Assembly (NCBI GenBank): GCA_027069385.1
Contig: JALXER010000361.1
Coordinates: forward strand, 1 to 10,853
Source: Paracoccaceae bacterium
GTDB taxonomy: Bacteria > Pseudomonadota > Alphaproteobacteria > Rhodobacterales > Rhodobacteraceae
Length of the DNA: 10,853 nucleotides
Direction of reading: 5' to 3'
Shown here piece by piece: positions 6,532-10,853 of this stretch (within the stretch, counting starts at the first letter, position 1; every line of letters starts with the position of its first letter). The notes under the pieces were generated by a model that was not told where the DNA came from, made no database searches, and was given only the letters and a program-made list of their open reading frames with translations. A program made the translations under genes and the position numbers.

Positions 6532-6954
6532 CTATTCACCAAACCCGAAAGACACGCCGCTGCCAACATGTTCGATGACGTGGTCAACCGCGTGACGCGC
6601 TGTTGCGGCTGCATCTTCCGTGGCTTCTCGGGCGCTGTTTTCCATTGCCTCGGGGTATCCTTCATAAGCGTTGCGCAAATCCCGAAGAATCTCGGACGTT
6701 GCGGTATTCATCACAATTTCGCGTTTTTCCACCCCGTTATAGGCGTCGATCACCGCGCGGCCAAGCAGGCTGCGCCCGACTTTGATATATTCATACCCCT
6801 GCGCGGCCAGATCGGTATAAAGCGCGATCACCGTTTCCTCGTGCGCCATGCGCGGGCTGGTAATCACCACCGTAGCCGCAGCCATGGCGGACATCGGCGA
6901 GGCACTGATCAGCAGCGCGGCCAAGGCACCATGTATCCAGTTAGTACGTTTCAT
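6532..6954 (-). CDS. Small exported protein of unknown function
   Basis: The 140-residue product starts MKRTNWIHGALAALLISASP and has a clear Sec signal peptide: positive N-end, hydrophobic stretch at about 8-19 and a likely cut after MSAMA (residue 25). The mature part of about 115 residues is rich in Ala, Glu and Val. It carries TVVITSPRMAHEETVIALYTDL, then AAQGYEYIKVGRSLLGRAVIDAY, followed by a probably helical Ala/Glu/His-rich segment (about 95-128), and ends GSGVSFGFGE. It has no cysteine in the mature part and no catalytic motif that I recognise. I cannot assign a family. The ATG at 6954 was chosen because AGGAG stands seven bases before it and because it places the signal peptide at the N-terminus; an in-frame start at 6990 would add a charged extension. 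The gene leads a two-gene unit with the membrane LuxR-type regulator, suggesting a functional link. Confidence 0.8.
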   Translation of the reverse strand: MKRTNWIHGALAALLISASPMSAMAAATVVITSPRMAHEETVIALYTDLAAQGYEYIKVGRSLLGRAVIDAYNGVEKREIVMNTATSEILRDLRNAYEGYPEAMENSAREATEDAAATARHAVDHVIEHVGSGVSFGFGE

Positions 6955-7092
6955 TTCGGTTCTCCTGATATAATTTTCAAGCCAGATCAACGTCTGGAAT
7001 GGTCAGGAAATAGGCACGCCCCCTGCCCGCCGTCTATGAACCCGAGGTCGCAAATCGCGCTATAAACCCGAGTTTAGAGCCGGACCCGCCCC

Positions 7093-9192
7093 CTATGCGC
7101 CGGCTTTTCGGGCCAGACGGGCGGCGTGCAACAGTGGCTCTATATAGCCCGAGGGCTGCGCCGCGCCTTTCAGCACCAGATCACAGGCAGCAGCAAAAGC
7201 AACCCCCGAGAAATCCGGAGCCATGGGCCGATAGAGCGGATCAGCCGCGTTCTGCCGGTCAACCACTTTGGCCATGCGCTGCATGACCTCTATCACCTCG
7301 GCCTTGCCAACCACGCCGTGATGCAGCCAGTTGGCCATGTGCTGGCTGGAAATCCGGCAGGTTGCGCGGTCCTCCATCAGCCCGACATCGTGAATATCGG
7401 GCACCGTCGAACAGCCGATTCCCTGATCGACCCAGCGCACCACATAGCCCAGAATCCCCTGCGCGTTGTTTTCCAACTCGGCGATAATATCGGCGCTTGA
7501 CCAGTTTTCCCCCGCCGCAAGCGGGATGGTCAGCAGATCGTCAAGGCTGGCGCGCCCCGGTTTTAGGCTGTTCTGCACGGCGAACACGTCGATTTGGTGA
7601 TAATGGGTGGCGTGCAACGTGGCGGCGGTGGGGCTGGGCACCCATGCGCAATTGGCCCCCGCCTTCAGGTGGTCGATCTTTTGGGCCAGCATGTCATGCA
7701 TCCGGTCGGGCATCGCCCACATGCCCTTGCCGATCTGCGCCCTGCCCTGCAAGCCGCAAGCCAGTCCGGTATCAACGTTGTTATCCTCGTAGGCTGCAAT
7801 CCATTTGCTGTGTTTCATTTCGCCTTTGCGCACCACGGCGCCGGCCTCCATCGAGGTATGGATTTCGTCGCCGGTACGATCCAGAAAGCCGGTATTGATA
7901 AAGGCCACGCGGTGTTTGGCGCTGCGAATACAGGCGGCCAGATTGGCCGAGGTGCGGCGCTCTTCGTCCATGATACCCAGCTTGACGGTGTATCGGGGCA
8001 GGCCAAGAGCAGCCTCTACACGGGTGAAAATGTCGTCGGCAAAGGCGACCTCGTCGGGGCCGTGCATCTTGGGTTTGACCACATAGACCGAGCCATGCGC
8101 CGAATTGGCGCGACGTTCGCGGTCATGCAGGGCGCAAAGGGTGGTGATCATCGCATCCATCAGCCCCTCGAACACCTCATCCCCCTGCGCGTCCAGAATG
8201 GCCGGATTGGTCATCAGGTGGCCGACATTGCGCACCAGCATCAGGGCGCGGCCTTTCAGGGTTTTTTCGCGGCCCTGCGGGTCGGTGATGACCAGGTCGT
8301 CGGCCAGCTTGCGGGTAAATGTTTTGCCGTTCTTGGTAACGCTTTGGGTCAGGTTGCCCTGCATCAGCCCCAGCCAGTTGCCATAGGCCAGCACTTTGTC
8401 CTCTGCATCGACGCAGGCTACCGAATCCTCGCAATCAATAATGGCGGTCAGGGCCGATTCTAGCCGGATATCGTTGATCCCCGCCTTGTCCTTTGCCCCG
8501 ACCAACCCGTCACGATCCAGCGTGATTTCGATATGGAGACCGTGGTTTTTCAGGTAAATCCGGTTCCCGGCATGCCCGACAAGCTGCGACGGGTCGGCCA
8601 GTCCGGTATCGTCGGCACGTAGCATGGCCCCGTCAAGGCGCAGATCAGAGACATCGGCCCACTTTCCACCGGCCAGCGGCGCGGCCTGATCCAGAAAAGC
8701 CTTGGCCCAGTCAACCACACGCGCGGCGCGGGCCGGATCATGGGCCTTGCCTGCTGGTCTGTCACCCATGGCGTCAGTACCGTAAAGCGCATCGAACAGT
8801 GACCCCCAGCGGGCATTGGCGGCGTTAAGCGCAAAGCGCGCATTGGTCACCGGCACCACCAGTTGCGGGCCGGCAATGCGGGCGATCTCGGGGTCGGTAT
8901 CGCGCGTTTCGATGCTGAACGGGGCGGGGTCCGGCAACAGATAGCCGATTTCGCGCAGGAACGCCTGATACCCGTCGGTGTTATCCGCCTTGTACCACGC
9001 ATCGATTTTCGCCTGCAAATCGGCGCGTTTGGCCAACAGGGCGCGGTTGCGCGGGGTCAGGTCGCGCAGCATATCCGCAAAGCGCTGCCAGAAATCATCG
9101 GCGGCAATGCCGGTGCCCGGAAGGGCGCGGGATTCGACAAAATCTTTCAGCGCGGTTTCGACCTGAAGTCCGGCAACGGGTGTATATGGCAT
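7093..9192 (-). CDS. glcB: Malate synthase G
   Basis: The 699-residue cytoplasmic enzyme condenses glyoxylate with acetyl-CoA to malate, the second step of the glyoxylate bypass and the exit of glycolate use. Length and motifs are those of the long monomeric G isoform (about 720 residues in E. coli). By alignment from memory with E. coli GlcB, the active-site residues are kept: Glu255 in DCEDSV and Glu410 plus Asp438 (metal site and neighbours), Arg321 in VRNVGHLMT, Cys594 in GIGCSTVPDI, and the catalytic base Asp608 in MEDRATCRISSQH. The TIM-barrel core and the C-terminal helical plug both appear complete. AAGGGG stands about six bases before the ATG at 9192. It is divergent from pepN across 134 bases with two inverted repeats near its start. 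No isocitrate lyase gene is in the window. Confidence 0.97.
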   Translation of the reverse strand: MPYTPVAGLQVETALKDFVESRALPGTGIAADDFWQRFADMLRDLTPRNRALLAKRADLQAKIDAWYKADNTDGYQAFLREIGYLLPDPAPFSIETRDTDPEIARIAGPQLVVPVTNARFALNAANARWGSLFDALYGTDAMGDRPAGKAHDPARAARVVDWAKAFLDQAAPLAGGKWADVSDLRLDGAMLRADDTGLADPSQLVGHAGNRIYLKNHGLHIEITLDRDGLVGAKDKAGINDIRLESALTAIIDCEDSVACVDAEDKVLAYGNWLGLMQGNLTQSVTKNGKTFTRKLADDLVITDPQGREKTLKGRALMLVRNVGHLMTNPAILDAQGDEVFEGLMDAMITTLCALHDRERRANSAHGSVYVVKPKMHGPDEVAFADDIFTRVEAALGLPRYTVKLGIMDEERRTSANLAACIRSAKHRVAFINTGFLDRTGDEIHTSMEAGAVVRKGEMKHSKWIAAYEDNNVDTGLACGLQGRAQIGKGMWAMPDRMHDMLAQKIDHLKAGANCAWVPSPTAATLHATHYHQIDVFAVQNSLKPGRASLDDLLTIPLAAGENWSSADIIAELENNAQGILGYVVRWVDQGIGCSTVPDIHDVGLMEDRATCRISSQHMANWLHHGVVGKAEVIEVMQRMAKVVDRQNAADPLYRPMAPDFSGVAFAAACDLVLKGAAQPSGYIEPLLHAARLARKAGA

Positions 9193-9207
9193 GAGAATCC
9201 CCTTTTC

Positions 9208-9223
9208 GTATGTCGTTGCATAC
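9208..9223. promoter_or_regulatory. Inverted repeat GTATG-N6-CATAC upstream of glcB
   Basis: GTATG at 9208-9212 pairs with CATAC at 9219-9223 around a six-base centre. It lies 16-31 bases before the glcB start, where a repressor could block transcription or early elongation. Five-base arms are short, so chance is possible. Confidence 0.35.
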
Positions 9224-9244
9224 AGAAATAAAGTTTCCTATCGG
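9216..9244 (+). promoter_or_regulatory. Candidate pepN promoter (TTGCAT - 17 bp - TATCGG)
   Basis: TTGCAT at 9216-9221 and TATCGG at 9239-9244 are separated by exactly 17 bases and would start transcription near 9251, about 75 bases before pepN. The -10 is a weak match. The start site would fall just before the long-range inverted repeat in the leader. Confidence 0.35.
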
Positions 9245-9248
9245 AAAC
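9233..9248. promoter_or_regulatory. Inverted repeat GTTTCC-TATC-GGAAAC between glcB and pepN
   Basis: A perfect six-base inverted repeat (9233-9238 with 9243-9248) with a four-base centre. It lies 40-56 bases before the glcB start and over the candidate pepN -10, a position where one regulator could serve both genes. The regulator is unknown. Confidence 0.42.
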
Positions 9249-9260
9249 ACAAGCGGGAAC

Positions 9261-9318
9261 CCGATTTGTGGTTTGCAGTTCGTCGAATCGCGGCATAGGC
9301 TGGCGCAAACCAAATCGG
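9261..9318 (+). promoter_or_regulatory. Long-range stem in the pepN leader reaching the ribosome binding site
   Basis: The left arm 9261-9276 (CCGATTTGTGGTTTGC) pairs with the right arm 9305-9318 (GCAAACCAAATCGG) in 14 base pairs with a two-base bulge on the left side. The enclosed loop is 28 bases. The right arm ends in the first two bases of the GGAG ribosome binding site (9317-9320) that serves the pepN ATG at 9327, so in the mRNA the stem would partly hide it. On DNA the same repeat could also be a pair of regulator sites. Confidence 0.5.
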
Positions 9319-9326
9319 AGAACCCC

Positions 9327-10832
9327 ATGACTGACCGCAAGATCCTGCTGGACGACTATCTGCCCCCGAGCCACGACATAGAGGAGGTGGCGCTGGAATT
9401 CGACCTGCACCCGAACAAAACCCGGGTGCGCAGCCGGATCGTGTTCAAACGGGCGCGCGGCGGCGATTTGCGGCTGGACGGCAAGGAACTGACCCTGATC
9501 AGCGCCCGCATTGACGGCCAACCCATAGAGGTAAACCCCGACAAAGAGGGTATAACCCTGCGGGCGGATGATCTGCCCGAACGTTTTGTCTGGGAGGCCG
9601 AGGTAGAGATCGACCCGGGCAGCAATACCTCGCTGGAGGGGCTGTATATTTCCAACGGCATGTACTGCACCCAATGCGAGGCCGAGGGGTTTCGCAAGAT
9701 CACCTATTACCCCGACCGGCCCGATGTGATGGCTCCGTTCAGCGTGCGGATCAGCGGTGACGAACCGGTGATGCTGTCCAACGGCAATCCGGTGGCGCGG
9801 GGCAAGGGCTGGGTCGAATGGCAGGACCCGTGGCCCAAGCCCTCTTATCTGTTTGCGCTGGTGGCGGGGGATTTGCTGGCCCATAGTGACCGCTTTACCA
9901 CCGCATCGGGGCGCGATGTGGAGCTGAATATCTATGTGCGCAAGCCCGATATCGACAAGTGCGCCTACGCGATGGACAGCCTTAAGCGCTCTATGAAATG
10001 GGACGAGGAGGAATACGGGCGCGAATACGATCTGGACCTGTTCAACATCGTGGCGGTGGACGATTTCAACATGGGAGCGATGGAAAACAAGGGGTTGAAC
10101 ATTTTCAACTCGTCGCTGGTGCTGGCCAGCCCGCAAACCGCTACCGACCAGAATTACGAGGGCATCGAAAGCGTGATTGCGCACGAGTATTTCCACAACT
10201 GGACCGGCAACCGCGTGACCTGTCGCGACTGGTTTCAACTGTGCCTGAAAGAGGGGCTGACGGTGTTTCGGGACCAGAGCTTCGGCATGGATATGCGCGA
10301 GCCAAACGTCAACCGGATCAAGGATGTGATGGTGCTGCGCGCCGCGCAATTCCCCGAGGATGCGGGGCCGTTGGCGCACCCGCCGCGACCCAATGCCTAT
10401 GTCGAGATCAACAACTTTTACACCGCAACGGTTTACGAAAAAGGTGCCGAAGTGGTGGGGATGCTGCGCCGGCTGGTCGGTCCGGCCCAATATCGCGCCG
10501 CGCTGGACCTGTATTTTGATCGCCATGACGGGCAGGCCTGCACCATCGAGGACTGGTTGCAGGTGTTCGAGGACGCAACCGGCCGCGACCTGAGCCAGTT
10601 CAAGCTGTGGTATACCAGCGCGGGTACGCCCGAGCTTGGTGTGGCCGAGGCATGGGACGGCAAGGGCAGCTATACCCTGACGCTCAACCAGAAAACCCCG
10701 CCCACACCGGACGAGGCGGAAAAGGCTCCGCGGTTGATACCGGTGGCGGTGGGGTTGCTGTATCCGGATGGCTCGGAAGCGGTGGAAACGCGGGTGCTGG
10801 AACTGACCAAACCGGTTGAAAGCTTTCGTTAA
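9327..10832 (+). CDS. pepN: Aminopeptidase N (M1 zinc metallopeptidase), C-terminally truncated by the window end
   Basis: The visible 501 residues cover the N-terminal domain and the catalytic domain of PepN, a cytoplasmic zinc aminopeptidase that trims N-terminal residues from peptides. Hallmarks are QCEAEGFRKITYYPDRPDVM (112-131 region), the substrate-binding GAMEN at 250-254, the zinc motif HEYFH at 286-290 (His286, Glu287, His290) with the third ligand Glu309 in LKEGLTVF, and Tyr370 in TVYEKGAEV, which stabilises the transition state. Full-length enzymes have about 850-880 residues, so roughly 350-370 C-terminal residues (the helical domain) are missing. The TAA at 10830-10832 lies inside a perfect palindrome and is not a credible natural stop. 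GGAG at 9317-9320 is six bases before the ATG at 9327; an in-frame start at 9210 would add an unfamiliar N-terminal extension through the intergenic region. Confidence 0.95.
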   Translation: MTDRKILLDDYLPPSHDIEEVALEFDLHPNKTRVRSRIVFKRARGGDLRLDGKELTLISARIDGQPIEVNPDKEGITLRADDLPERFVWEAEVEIDPGSNTSLEGLYISNGMYCTQCEAEGFRKITYYPDRPDVMAPFSVRISGDEPVMLSNGNPVARGKGWVEWQDPWPKPSYLFALVAGDLLAHSDRFTTASGRDVELNIYVRKPDIDKCAYAMDSLKRSMKWDEEEYGREYDLDLFNIVAVDDFNMGAMENKGLNIFNSSLVLASPQTATDQNYEGIESVIAHEYFHNWTGNRVTCRDWFQLCLKEGLTVFRDQSFGMDMREPNVNRIKDVMVLRAAQFPEDAGPLAHPPRPNAYVEINNFYTATVYEKGAEVVGMLRRLVGPAQYRAALDLYFDRHDGQACTIEDWLQVFEDATGRDLSQFKLWYTSAGTPELGVAEAWDGKGSYTLTLNQKTPPTPDEAEKAPRLIPVAVGLLYPDGSEAVETRVLELTKPVESFR

Positions 10833-10853
10833 AACGAAAGCTTTCAACCGGTT
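10810..10853. repeat. Perfect 21-bp palindrome at the window end, likely fold-back artefact
   Basis: Bases 10810-10830 are exactly reverse-complementary to 10833-10853 around an AA centre. The left arm is normal pepN coding sequence (TKPVESFR). The right arm runs to the last base of the window. Reading the tail as reverse complement predicts that pepN really continues CGT TTT (Arg-Phe), which suits the family. A chimeric or assembly-graph fold-back explains all of this better than a natural terminator, which would need a T-run. Confidence 0.8.

Noticed and set aside
7039..7072. AACCCGAG repeated at 7039-7046 and 7065-7072 after glcB
   Set aside because: An eight-base repeat in GC-rich DNA with no pairing partner or promoter context; I see no reason beyond chance. 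The whole gap 6955-7092 shows no other signal except the AGGAG before the exported-protein gene and a five-base inverted repeat at 6982-6997.
7594..8463. A 289-codon open frame on the plus strand opposite glcB
   Set aside because: glcB has all its active-site residues in the opposite frame; the antisense product resembles no family that I know.
9147..10847. A 566-codon open frame on the minus strand opposite pepN
   Set aside because: It mirrors a strongly supported pepN and its product is rich in His, Arg and Gln with no recognisable domain. Long antisense frames are common in GC-rich genes with biased third positions.
10810..10853. Natural intrinsic terminator after a short pepN
   Set aside because: A perfect 21-bp stem with a 2-base loop and no T-run, starting inside conserved coding sequence and ending at the window edge, does not look like a terminator.

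Overview
The window is a GC-rich stretch (low sixties percent by eye) of an alphaproteobacterial chromosome, almost certainly Rhodobacterales (roseobacter-type). The call rests on the argH / small lipoprotein / lysA / DUF4175 (TIGR02302) order, on a hairpin-rich intergenic block of a kind I associate with Rhodobacteraceae, and on a CtrA-type TTAA-N7-TTAA site. Most of it is housekeeping DNA. I see no insertion sequence, phage gene, tRNA, rRNA or CRISPR array.

Left part, all on the minus strand and read right to left: argH (argininosuccinate lyase) overlaps by ATGA a 34-residue LptM-like lipoprotein. About 350 bp of hairpin-rich non-coding DNA follow. Then comes a tight operon of a DUF2834 membrane protein, lysA (last step of lysine synthesis) and the first 281 residues of a DUF4175/TIGR02302 membrane protein cut by the window edge. 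Both junctions inside that operon have a single intervening base. Arginine and lysine biosynthesis are thus interleaved with small envelope proteins.

Middle: a TlpA-like membrane-anchored thioredoxin runs divergently from argH with only 37 bp between start codons. Next, on the plus strand, is a stand-alone EAL protein (cyclic-di-GMP phosphodiesterase family). Its leader carries a TTAA-N7-TTAA palindrome (candidate CtrA site) and a near-identical 12-13 bp tandem repeat. Convergent to it is a minus-strand two-gene unit: a small exported protein of unknown function followed by a two-helix membrane protein with a C-terminal LuxR-type DNA-binding domain.

Right part: glcB (malate synthase G, all checked active-site residues present) diverges from pepN (M1 aminopeptidase N). 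The 134 bp between them hold two short inverted repeats near glcB and, in the pepN leader, a 14-bp long-range inverted repeat whose 3' arm reaches into the pepN ribosome binding site.

The last 44 bases are a perfect 21-bp palindrome with a 2-base centre. It fuses pepN to its own reverse complement and creates a false stop codon, so pepN should be read as truncated by an assembly or amplification fold-back.

No clearly new system is visible. The best leads are the CtrA-like site on the EAL gene, the exported-protein / membrane-LuxR pair, and the pepN leader stem.
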